Positions 1 through 4,982 of a DNA stretch of 8,376 nucleotides are shown here, piece after piece. The notes under the pieces were generated by a model. It ran no database searches, was not told the DNA's origin, and saw only the letters and a list, made by a program, of their open reading frames with translations. A program made the translations under genes and the position numbers. The DNA lies in contig CALICZ010000051.1 in NCBI GenBank assembly GCA_938049075.1, positions 1 through 8,376 of the forward strand, written 5' to 3'. This DNA comes from an uncultured Candidatus Saccharibacteria bacterium (GTDB lineage: Bacteria > Patescibacteriota > Saccharimonadia > Saccharimonadales > Saccharimonadaceae). Numbering within the stretch: the first letter of the stretch is position 1; every line of letters starts with the position of its first letter.

Positions 1-2
1 CT

Positions 3-299
3 GCACATGGAAGTGACCAGGTAAGCTGTCTCTTCGGAACTGAAAAAGAGGGCTGTACTGAAGGTACTGGTATTTTCCAAACAGTCGTCAACGTGATTCT
101 CTTCATCGTTGGCGCGGTCGCCGTCATCATGATTGTGATTGGTGGCGTGCGCTACACCGTGTCAAATGGTGACTCCAATGCCGTACAAGGTGCAAAAAAT
201 ACCATCATGTACGCCATCGTTGGCCTTGTCGTCGCGATCATCGCTTACGCACTGGTTAACTTCGTAGTCGTCAATATCGGTGCCAACCAAGGGCAATAG
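3..299 (+). CDS. Pilin-like two-helix membrane protein (VirB2/TrbC-like), 5' truncated
   Basis: The frame is open from the window edge to the TAG at 297-299, so the N-terminus, probably with a signal peptide, lies outside. A GTG at 93 falls inside the conserved part and is not the start. The 98 visible residues begin with a short polar segment holding two cysteines (visible residues 9 and 18, in QVSCLFG and GCTEGTG), possibly a disulfide. Next come the motif GIFQTVVN, helix 1 (about 32-50), a short loop (VSNGDSNAVQGAKN) and helix 2 (about 68-91). This plan, with the GG-R-Y-x-x-S-x-G-D-S signature, matches the small pilin-like proteins widespread in Saccharibacteria and other Patescibacteria, which resemble VirB2/TrbC pilins of type IV secretion systems. 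The family plan is established knowledge; a pilus or secretion role here is inference, since no secretion ATPase gene is in view. A strong terminator follows at 330-359. Confidence 0.72.
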   Translation, partial: AHGSDQVSCLFGTEKEGCTEGTGIFQTVVNVILFIVGAVAVIMIVIGGVRYTVSNGDSNAVQGAKNTIMYAIVGLVVAIIAYALVNFVVVNIGANQGQ

Positions 300-329
300 C
301 ACAACCCACCTTTCTTCATTGGCTCTCTT

Positions 330-359
330 ATACCACCCTCTCGCAGGGTGGTATCTTTT
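330..359 (+). terminator. Rho-independent terminator of the pilin-like gene
   Basis: A perfect 10-bp stem (330-339 with 345-354, ATACCACCCT/AGGGTGGTAT) closes a 5-nt loop and is followed by CTTTT. It starts 31 nt after the stop codon at 299, so it ends the upstream transcript. Confidence 0.85.
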
Positions 360-409
360 GTTGAGGATATATTCGACGACACTTACACAAGAAAGTCTGT
401 CTATTGCTG

Positions 410-450
410 ATGGCATCTAGTGCTGACTGTTTTTGCGTAGCACTAGCCAT
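410..450. repeat. Inverted repeat / hairpin of unknown role
   Basis: CTAGTGCT (417-424) pairs perfectly with AGCACTAG (439-446) across a 14-nt loop that holds a T5 run. The stem continues outward with ATGG (410-413) and CCAT (447-450) past a 3-nt bulge. No T tract follows on either strand, so it is not a standard terminator. It lies between the pilin-like gene's terminator and the decayed region. Confidence 0.45.
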
Positions 451-498
451 GCTATTCCATTTCACCCTGGCTGGAGAATCATCATCACACTGCGTTCA

Positions 499-800
499 TT
501 ATACTTTACACTCAGAAACCTCATAATAAGCCATCGCACCATTCAGGAGATGTTTTGGGAAGTTTCTAGTATTCTTAGCTTCTTCAACTATATACTCTAA
601 TAGAGCCGTTTTACAAAATCATTACACCCCACTACTTTCGCCACCTCTCGCATGAGCTATATCTAGCCCAAGCACCTTGCCCTTCTCCTCACTGCCATTT
701 CTCCTACAGTTATTACAAAAGCTTCCTCGAGAACACTAGCCTCTCAGCGCTAATACTAAATGATGACCTTCTGCTACCAATATTCACGCTCTGCTAAATG
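499..800 (-). pseudogene. Frameshifted gene remnant, unidentified
   Basis: No intact gene lies between 300 and 920. The plus strand here is strongly pyrimidine-rich, so a minus-strand transcript would be purine-rich, as coding sequence usually is. Minus-strand translation gives protein-like blocks interrupted by stops and frame changes. One block reads EEAFVITVGEMAVR at about 690-730. Another contains GLDIAHARGGESSG, just upstream of two adjacent stops near 622. A shifted piece reads NDFVKRL. A last block (about 499-600) contains EYIVEEAKNTRNFPKHLL and ends at a TAA at 499-501. No start codon or family could be assigned. A decayed gene, or one damaged by indel errors, fits better than plain spacer, but chance is not excluded. 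Confidence 0.35.
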
Positions 801-867
801 AAATTGAGAACATATAACTAGATACCATAAGAGGCCTCAAGGCTCGCATTACCCACTTCTCACACCA

Positions 868-892
868 CAAAACAACCCCGCACCAGCGGGGT
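868..892 (-). terminator. Terminator of hsp20
   Basis: On the minus strand, ACCCCGC and GCGGGGT (plus positions 886-892 and 875-881) form a perfect 7-bp GC-rich stem with a TGGT loop, followed by TGTTTT. It lies about 30 nt past the hsp20 stop codon. Confidence 0.8.
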
Positions 893-921
893 CATCATTT
901 TAAAGCCTGTATTTCCCTTCC

Positions 922-1446
922 CTAGAGGATCGGGATCTTCTTGGCCTGCTCTTGCTTAACCTTCTCAAAGGTGATGGTCAGCACACCATCCTTTAGCACA
1001 GCAGTCGTCTCATCTTCGCGTACTGTTACGGGCAGCTCCAGCGTACGGCTAAATTCACCCCAGTAGCACTCTTGGTTGTGCCATTTGGTAGCTACGGTGT
1101 CGTCACCACTGCTCAGCGTGCCAACGATCGTCAAGAGCCCGTCGTTGATCTTCACATCCAATTCCTCACGGTTCACTCCAGCGGTGCGGGCCTTCACCAC
1201 CAGTTGTGTCTCGGTCTCGTACACGTCCACAGCCAATTGGCCAGTGTAGTCTTCCTCACTCTGAGCAGGCTCTTCGCCCCACGGCGACGTTTGGCTCTGC
1301 TGGCTCTGGGCAGGCATTGGGTTTGCTTGGGCGTGATTCATCGGCTGGTGAGTTGGCGCAGCTGGTGCGAGCGAGTCATCACCCTCCAAAAACGCTGCCG
1401 CAAGTTCATCACCGATCAAAAGATCATCATCTTGACTCCGGGCCAT
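922..1446 (-). CDS. hsp20: Small heat-shock protein, Hsp20 / alpha-crystallin family
   Basis: This is a 174-residue ATP-independent holdase chaperone of the cytoplasm that binds unfolding proteins and forms oligomers. The first ~65 residues are a low-complexity, Gln/Pro/Ala-rich arm. The alpha-crystallin domain spans about residues 70-163: it opens with LAVDVYETE, contains TAGVNREELDVKI, and carries the family signature AVLKDGVLTITF at 149-160. The tail ends in IPIL, giving the I-x-I motif that docks between subunits. The frame stays open upstream to 1569, but I place the start at 1446 because GGAGG lies 5 nt before this ATG and the sigma70-type promoter at 1511-1539 lies in the upstream extension. 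A GC-rich terminator follows. It is divergent from comF. No CIRCE operator is visible, so the mode of heat control is unknown. Confidence 0.93.
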   Translation of the reverse strand: MARSQDDDLLIGDELAAAFLEGDDSLAPAAPTHQPMNHAQANPMPAQSQQSQTSPWGEEPAQSEEDYTGQLAVDVYETETQLVVKARTAGVNREELDVKINDGLLTIVGTLSSGDDTVATKWHNQECYWGEFSRTLELPVTVREDETTAVLKDGVLTITFEKVKQEQAKKIPIL

Positions 1447-1510
1447 AATTTCCTCCACATACTTTCTTTTGCTAATGCACAAATTACCATTTCGACAACA
1501 GTCTGGATTT

Positions 1511-1539
1511 ATTATAGCTAATCGATGGCGTATAATCAA
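1511..1539 (-). promoter_or_regulatory. Sigma70-type promoter of hsp20
   Basis: On the minus strand, TTGATT (1534-1539) and a perfect TATAAT (1511-1516) are separated by 17 nt, close to the consensus. The predicted transcript start near 1504 leaves a leader of about 57 nt that includes the GGAGG site at 1452-1456. Confidence 0.75.
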
Positions 1540-1548
1540 CCGGAGAGG
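1531..1548 (+). promoter_or_regulatory. -10 element and ribosome binding site of comF
   Basis: TATAAT at 1531-1536 on the plus strand is followed by GGAGAGG at 1542-1548, which sits 4-7 nt before the comF ATG. With normal -10 spacing the transcript would start near 1543, inside or just before the ribosome binding site, so the leader would be extremely short. The -10 shares three bases with the hsp20 -35 box, so RNA polymerase could probably occupy only one promoter at a time. Confidence 0.5.
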
Positions 1549-1552
1549 CCTC

Positions 1553-2233
1553 ATGAGTGTAAAAATCACAATACCGACCTACCTTGCTAACCTCCTTGCC
1601 CCGCATACCTGTTGTGGGTGCAACATCACAGGGACACTGCTCTGTGATAATTGTAAAAAAGACATCATCCGCGCCCCACTCTACCGCTGCCTCGAGTGCG
1701 GCCAGCCTACCCTGTCTGGCCAGTGCCAAACCTGCTCCCTGCCCTACGCAGCTGCGTGGTGCGCCCTGCAGCGTGAGGGTGCGCTGGAGCAGCTGATAAA
1801 CCGCTACAAGTTTGAGCGCGCCCAGGCGGCTCAGCACACCCTCGCAGACTTGCTCGACGCCGTCACGCCGCCGCTACCGGCGGATACCATCATTGTGCCT
1901 ATCCCGACCATTCCAGCCCATCAGCGCCAGCGCGGGTATGACCACTGCCGGTTGCTGGCCCAGGCCTTTGCCCGGCTGCGTGGGCTGCCCTGCCAGCCAG
2001 TCCTGACACGCGCTCAACACAGTGTGCAACTGGGGAGTAGCCGTGCCCAGCGCCAGCAGCAAGCCCGCCAGGCATTTACCTGCTCGCGTACACTGTCATC
2101 AGAGGTCACTTATTGCCTTATCGATGATATTTCTACAACAGGCGCGACGATCCGCTATGCTTCGCGCTGCCTCCGCACTGCTGGCGCACAGCAGGTTATT
2201 GCTGTGGTGGTGGCTCATCAGCCGTTTGGATAA
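1553..2233 (+). CDS. comF: ComF/GntX-family phosphoribosyltransferase-like protein
   Basis: The protein has 226 residues, the usual length for ComF. The N-terminus is a zinc-ribbon region with paired cysteines: C20/C21 and C23, C31 and C34, then C46/C49 and C58/C61. The core type I phosphoribosyltransferase fold follows, with the ComF signature VPIPTIPAHQRQRGYDH (115-131) and the PRPP-binding loop CLIDDISTTGAT (188-199) just before the C-terminus. ComF is needed in naturally competent bacteria for moving incoming single-stranded DNA across the inner membrane; its biochemical activity is not settled. Uptake of DNA for nucleotide salvage would suit a reduced host-dependent genome, but that is inference. 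The frame is open upstream to 1469; I choose the ATG at 1553 because of GGAGAGG at 1542-1548 and because the family begins with a short stretch before the cysteines. Confidence 0.9.
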   Translation: MSVKITIPTYLANLLAPHTCCGCNITGTLLCDNCKKDIIRAPLYRCLECGQPTLSGQCQTCSLPYAAAWCALQREGALEQLINRYKFERAQAAQHTLADLLDAVTPPLPADTIIVPIPTIPAHQRQRGYDHCRLLAQAFARLRGLPCQPVLTRAQHSVQLGSSRAQRQQQARQAFTCSRTLSSEVTYCLIDDISTTGATIRYASRCLRTAGAQQVIAVVVAHQPFG

Positions 2234-2308
2234 CAGGTTATTTTGGCAGTAGCCTCTCTGTAGTATATATCGATTAACAACCCTCATCTTTTGCCTTGCT
2301 TCATCTCA

Positions 2309-2317
2309 TGCTATAAT
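2309..2317 (+). promoter_or_regulatory. Extended -10 promoter of tRNA-Ser
   Basis: TGCTATAAT (TGn plus TATAAT) gives a predicted transcript start near 2324, about 4 nt before the mature tRNA 5' end. A TTGCCT at 2291-2296 is only 15 nt upstream of the -10, so the -35 contribution is uncertain. Confidence 0.65.
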
Positions 2318-2327
2318 AAGCGAGACT

Positions 2328-2416
2328 GGAGAGATGACCGAGTGGTTGAAGGTACCGGTCTTGAAAACCGGCGTAGGCACCCCCTACCGTGGGTTCGAAT
2401 CCCACTCTCTCCGCCA
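2328..2416 (+). tRNA. tRNA-Ser, anticodon UGA
   Basis: The acceptor stem GGAGAGA (2328-2334) pairs fully with TCTCTCC (2406-2412). The anticodon stem CCGGT/ACCGG (2355-2359, 2367-2371) holds the loop CTTGAAA with anticodon TGA at 2362-2364. The long variable arm typical of tRNA-Ser is present (GTAGG/CCTAC). The T arm GTGGG-TTCGAAT-CCCAC occupies 2389-2405. The discriminator is G (2413) and CCA is encoded at 2414-2416. It reads UCA, and UCG by wobble. Confidence 0.96.
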
Positions 2417-2431
2417 TTTCATGCTTACTCG

Positions 2432-2468
2432 AACCCTCGGTAGTAAGTGTATTGCCGGGGGTTTTGCT
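2432..2468 (+). terminator. Terminator after tRNA-Ser
   Basis: AACCCTCGG (2432-2440) and CCGGGGGTT (2455-2463) form a 9-bp stem with one G-T pair around a 14-nt loop, followed by TTGCTTT. It begins 16 nt after the tRNA CCA. An alternative hairpin, CTTACT (2424-2429) with AGTAAG (2442-2447), overlaps it and cannot coexist with it. Confidence 0.65.
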
Positions 2469-2544
2469 TTATAAAAGTAATGTTGCCCATCACAAATTGT
2501 AGTTGCAAAACCTCTCATCCCTATTGCATAATTCTATATTGTTG

Positions 2545-2572
2545 TATACTATAAATCTAAATAATTAAAAGG
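2545..2572 (+). promoter_or_regulatory. Probable -10 element and weak RBS of the C9-tract gene
   Basis: TATACT at 2545-2550 (overlapped by TATAAA at 2550-2555) lies in an AT-rich stretch with TTGCAT at 2524-2529 upstream. AAAAGG at 2567-2572 is 10 nt before the ATG at 2583. The box spacing is not ideal, so the exact start of transcription is uncertain. Confidence 0.45.
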
Positions 2573-2582
2573 CTCCTACACA

Positions 2583-3256
2583 ATGTCTACATTTGAATAC
2601 CCTACTCAGCAACCTTACACTCCAGAGCAAGCTTCTTTTGAACCAACCCCCCCCCAGAAGCAATAGAGCGTGAAGAAACGCAAATAGACGCGGTCTCTGG
2701 TATTGGGTCTACAGCGTGCAATTTATGCGAACATCATGAGGTAAATGTACAGCCAGAGGCTTTAGATGCTAGCGAAACACCAGTTGATACATTGGACAGG
2801 GCTGACCAAACAGCTATTGATCACGAAGCTGTTGACTCACCGACAAAAGTCGGCGGGATTGCATGGGCTGCTCGACAGCTAGCAAAGAAATTGCGAAAAC
2901 CCAACACTACAGACACCCTCCAGTATTTTATCACTAGCAAATCTGCATCTGACGGTAGCACTATCGAGGTTCCGCTTCCAACTGATTTGTATAAGGAAGT
3001 CCAGAGCAAAAGGAAATTATTCCAAAAGCGAGTTGAATATCTGCGCGCGCAAATCGCTTCGCACGAGAAGCTACTTGATTATTTGAATGACTATACTCAC
3101 GCTAATATAGACACTGGTGAAATGGAAGATAAGCGTGGGGCTATGATTAATCTGCAATTTGAAATCATGGGCACTATTAGAGGGCTTGAAGCCAAACTTG
3201 TCGAAGTACAATACGGAGGATCGTTGTACGCCGTCGACTCTTCAATAGTAGGCTAG
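2583..3256 (+). pseudogene. Hypothetical protein, interrupted by a one-base frameshift at a C9 tract
   Basis: I do not recognise the family. The ATG at 2583 starts a Pro/Gln-rich N-terminus (MSTFEYPTQQPYTPEQ) that reads into nine consecutive Cs at 2647-2655 and stops at 2664-2666 after 27 residues. The other frame is clearly coding from the tract onward (PPPEAIEREETQIDAVSG...) to the TAG at 3254-3256. With ten Cs (or seven) the gene would be one intact frame of about 224 residues. A TTG at 2792 opens the long downstream ORF, but coding sequence continues well upstream, so it is unlikely to be the start. The C-terminal half is predicted helical and charged, possibly coiled coil (about VQSKRKLFQKRVEYLRAQIA), with no signal peptide or membrane helix. 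The break may be phase variation, a sequencing indel, recoding or true decay. The gene at 4454-4866 has the same kind of lesion. Confidence 0.7.
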
Positions 3257-3368
3257 GGGTCGCAAGTCTAACCCACAGGGTGCACTGATGAGACAATTCT
3301 GATGCTATTTCTATAGATTTCTCTACATTAATACACATTCCAAACCATCGTCTTTCGCCAGTGTTCTA

Positions 3369-3377
3369 TGCTATACT
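3369..3377 (+). promoter_or_regulatory. Extended -10 promoter giving a leaderless transcript
   Basis: TGCTATACT ends at 3377, only 6 nt before the ATG at 3384. Normal spacing puts the transcript start on or next to the A of the start codon, and there is no Shine-Dalgarno sequence. No good -35 is visible. The 126 nt between the previous stop and this element hold nothing else I recognise. Confidence 0.6.
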
Positions 3378-3383
3378 AAACAT

Positions 3384-4019
3384 ATGCAGCCATCGCAATT
3401 CAATCAGTCATCAGCTTCAGATGCAGCCGACCCATCGCGCATCGCTCGTGCTGATACGCAGGCCGCAGATGAGCCCAATCCACCGCTCGAGATTCGCCGT
3501 GGGCCGAGTGAGGCCAATAGCAATTCGTCGCAGGTTTCGCCCTTCCCCGATCCCACCGAGCCACTTCTCATCTGGCAAGAGCGCGAGGTAAATGACACCA
3601 CTCGCCCCCGTGGCTGGTATGTTATTTTTGGTGTGGTTGTGGTGGTACTCTTCGCAATTTCGATCTTTTTGTTTAAGTCCTACACCTTTGCGCTGCTTAT
3701 CCCCATCATGGCGGTGGCGTTGATCGTCTCGCTGCAGCGGCCAGCCGCTTTGCTAAACTACAGCGCCAGCCACGCCGAGGTGGTGGTAGGCCAGCGCGCC
3801 TACTCGTACGATACCTTCCGCTCCTTTAGCGTCACTGCCAAACCCACGCAGAATTGGATTACGCTTATCCCGCGCAAGCGCTTCGCCATGCCCATCGTCA
3901 TGTACTTCCCTGAGGACGTGGGCGAACAGCTGGTTGATCTCATCGCCTCTCACCTCCCAATGAGCGAGCGCAAGCCCGACTTACTTGAGCGGCTAATTAT
4001 TTACCTGCGGCTGCAGTAG
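3384..4019 (+). CDS. Membrane protein with two helices and a PH-like C-terminal domain, function unknown
   Basis: The protein has 211 residues. Residues 1-75 are a disordered, acidic, Pro/Ser/Asn-rich arm with no signal peptide. Two adjacent membrane helices follow, about 79-97 (after RPRGWY) and 100-117, separated by a short FKSY turn, forming a hairpin. The C-terminal part (about 121-190) has alternating beta-type sequence around YSYDTFRSFSV, NWITLIPRKRF and PIVMYFPEDVGEQLVDLIASHLP. This resembles the bacterial PH-like domains in small membrane proteins conserved across Patescibacteria; that assignment is from recognition only. The last residues (RKPDLLERLIIYLRLQ) look like an amphipathic helix. 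The start is fixed by the leaderless promoter just upstream. It sits alone, before tRNA-Arg on the same strand. No function can be given. Confidence 0.82.
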   Translation: MQPSQFNQSSASDAADPSRIARADTQAADEPNPPLEIRRGPSEANSNSSQVSPFPDPTEPLLIWQEREVNDTTRPRGWYVIFGVVVVVLFAISIFLFKSYTFALLIPIMAVALIVSLQRPAALLNYSASHAEVVVGQRAYSYDTFRSFSVTAKPTQNWITLIPRKRFAMPIVMYFPEDVGEQLVDLIASHLPMSERKPDLLERLIIYLRLQ

Positions 4020-4038
4020 TAGTTTTGGCCGCGGTGTC

Positions 4039-4067
4039 TTGCCCTCAGCGTACCTCTGTGCTACAAT
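4039..4067 (+). promoter_or_regulatory. Promoter of tRNA-Arg
   Basis: TTGCCC (4039-4044), a 17-nt spacer, and TACAAT (4062-4067) with an upstream TGC (4059-4061) form a good -35 plus extended -10 promoter. The predicted start near 4074 leaves a leader of about 60 nt before the tRNA. That leader contains the hairpin CTGGG/CCCAG at about 4120-4132. Confidence 0.65.
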
Positions 4068-4135
4068 AATAAGCGATCTGGTATCATCCAGTGCACCTTA
4101 TAGTTTGGTCTGGGCAACATTTGTTTCCCAGGTAT

Positions 4136-4212
4136 GCACTCGTAGCTCAGCTGGATAGAGCGTTGGCTTGCGGAGCCAAAGGTCGTGCGTTCGAATCGCG
4201 CCGAGTGTACCA
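4136..4212 (+). tRNA. tRNA-Arg, anticodon GCG
   Basis: The acceptor GCACTCG (4136-4142) pairs with CGAGTGT (4202-4208), with a G-U pair at 1-72. The D arm is GCTC-AGCTGGATA-GAGC and includes A20, an arginine identity base. The anticodon stem TTGGC/GCCAA holds the loop TTGCGGA, giving anticodon GCG with C35, the main arginine determinant. The T arm is GTGCG-TTCGAAT-CGCGC, with the discriminator A and an encoded CCA at 4210-4212. GCG is unusual: most bacteria read CGU/CGC/CGA with ACG converted to ICG by TadA. An unmodified G34 would read CGC and CGU but not CGA. Confidence 0.93.
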
Positions 4213-4227
4213 CGATAGCCTTACCCA

Positions 4228-4266
4228 AACCTAGGACATGAGTACTGTGCCCTGGGTTGTTTGTTG
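4228..4266 (+). terminator. Probable terminator after tRNA-Arg
   Basis: AACCTAGG (4228-4235) and CCTGGGTT (4251-4258) form an 8-bp stem with one G-T pair around a 15-nt loop, followed by GTTTGTTG. The T tract is interrupted, so it may be leaky and let transcription pass into the hairpin cluster. Confidence 0.45.
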
Positions 4267-4270
4267 AGGA

Positions 4271-4408
4271 TGCGAAGCGCTCACCACCACTGGTGAGCGC
4301 TTCGTCGTTGCAGACGGTGTTGGTGACCGGGCAGTCCACTTGGGCATCCCGGTTTTCGCGCGTGTTGTCCTGCAACAAGGTCGCACGGTGCTGTCGTGCG
4401 ACCTTGTG
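4271..4408 (+). ncRNA. Candidate structured RNA / hairpin cluster, unknown class
   Basis: Four stems are visible within 140 nt. P1 is a perfect 14-bp stem, 4273-4286 with 4291-4304, closing a CCAC tetraloop. P2 pairs GTTGCAG (4307-4313) with CTGCAAC (4370-4376). P3 lies inside P2 and pairs ACCGGG (4326-4331) with CCCGGT (4348-4353). P4 is a perfect 13-bp stem, 4375-4387 with 4395-4407, with a 7-nt loop; it shares two bases with P2. None is followed by a T tract on either strand, so they are not terminators, and they end before the promoter of the 4454 gene. I could not match the arrangement to SRP RNA, 6S RNA, tmRNA, RNase P RNA or a known riboswitch. A longer ORF (4257-4520) crosses it but looks like a shadow. 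It could be a trans-acting RNA, a processed tRNA-Arg co-transcript or a palindromic DNA repeat; the strand is assumed from its neighbours. Confidence 0.4.
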
Positions 4409-4435
4409 CATCAGGCGGCGCATTTCGCTAATATA

Positions 4436-4444
4436 TGGTATAAT
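4436..4444 (+). promoter_or_regulatory. Extended -10 promoter, probably leaderless
   Basis: TGGTATAAT ends at 4444, 9 nt before the ATG at 4454. The predicted transcript start (about 4451) leaves 2-3 nt of leader and no room for a ribosome binding site. No -35 is evident. Confidence 0.6.
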
Positions 4445-4453
4445 TGATACACT

Positions 4454-4866
4454 ATGCATGAGCAATTTCCTCCACAGCCAAGCCAGCTCGAGCCTACTGG
4501 CGAAATCACCCCCCACCTAAAGGTGCACGTGCTATTGGGGCACTAGCTTCACGAGTAACAGAACTAATTACAGAGGCTCGCGAACGCCGATCGGCACGAA
4601 AGCTAGAGAGGTACAAAAGATTAACAGAGCCTAATCGCTATTGGGCCATAGGGCAAGTAGGTCACGACGTGGCGTATGGCCTTTCAAGAAGCAGCTCAGA
4701 TCTAGTTGTTGCTATACCTACCGTATACCCCATATCCCCAGCATTACTAGAAGATCATCGTCAGGTGTTGAAAGAAATGAATGATCCAGAATATCATGAC
4801 CGGATACAAAGAATGCTCGACTCAATTGACGACAACGACAAATCTTTGCCTCAAGAAGCCCTTTAA
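4454..4866 (+). pseudogene. Hypothetical protein, interrupted by a one-base frameshift at a C6 tract
   Basis: I do not recognise the family. The ATG at 4454 begins MHEQFPPQPSQLEPTGEITP and would stop at 4544-4546 after 30 residues. From the six Cs at 4509-4514 another frame is clearly coding through the stop at 4864-4866 (PPPKGARAIGALASRV, then an Arg-rich helix ITEARERRSARKLERYKRL). One extra C would join both parts into 137 residues. The upstream part of the second frame has no start codon after a stop at 4459-4461, so the 4454 start is the only good one, supported by the promoter just before it. The C-terminus is acidic (RMLDSIDDNDKS). No signal peptide or membrane helix is clear. The Pro/Gln-rich N-terminus and the lesion at a C run after about 20 codons match the gene at 2583-3256. 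Confidence 0.62.
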
Positions 4867-4940
4867 CTAGATTAAGCAGCTTTTTACAGAGCTAGTATAG
4901 TATAATAAATATTGGTCAACAGCTAGCGAGCTAGGTCGCA

Positions 4941-4965
4941 AGAGTTGTACCGAACAATCTTTTTT
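4941..4965 (+). terminator. Terminator downstream of the 4454 gene
   Basis: AGA-G-TTGT (4941-4948) pairs with ACAATCT (4954-4960) in a 7-bp stem with one bulged G, closing a 5-nt loop and followed by T5. It is about 75 nt past the stop codon. A TATAAT at 4901-4906 lies between, so a very short independent transcript is also possible. Confidence 0.5.
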
Positions 4966-4982
4966 CGACACACTAATAGCCA

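Noticed and set aside
1072..1521. 149-residue plus-strand ORF opposite hsp20
   Set aside because: It is antisense to a clear Hsp20 with conserved motifs, and its own sequence shows no recognisable domain.
1447..1560. CIRCE (HrcA) operator before hsp20
   Set aside because: No TTAGCACTC-N9-GAGTGCTAA-like repeat is present; a single TTAGC fragment is not enough.
922..1569. Longer Hsp20 starting at 1569
   Set aside because: The extra 41 residues would run through the -10 and -35 boxes and past the strong GGAGG site; the 1446 start fits the family.
2792..3256. Independent 154-residue gene starting at the TTG at 2792
   Set aside because: The same frame is open and protein-like back to the C9 tract at 2647-2655, where it meets a good ATG-led segment with a promoter. 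The TTG has no ribosome binding site and looks internal.
4273..4407. The long hairpins as intrinsic terminators
   Set aside because: Neither strand shows a T tract after any of these stems.
4257..4520. 87-residue plus-strand ORF and the 151-residue minus-strand ORF across 4061-4516
   Set aside because: Both run through the tRNA and/or the perfect hairpins and have no protein-like pattern or start signals; they are shadows of structured sequence.
4669..4866. Independent 65-residue gene starting at 4669
   Set aside because: Coding continues upstream in the same frame to the C6 tract, so this is the distal part of the 4454 gene.
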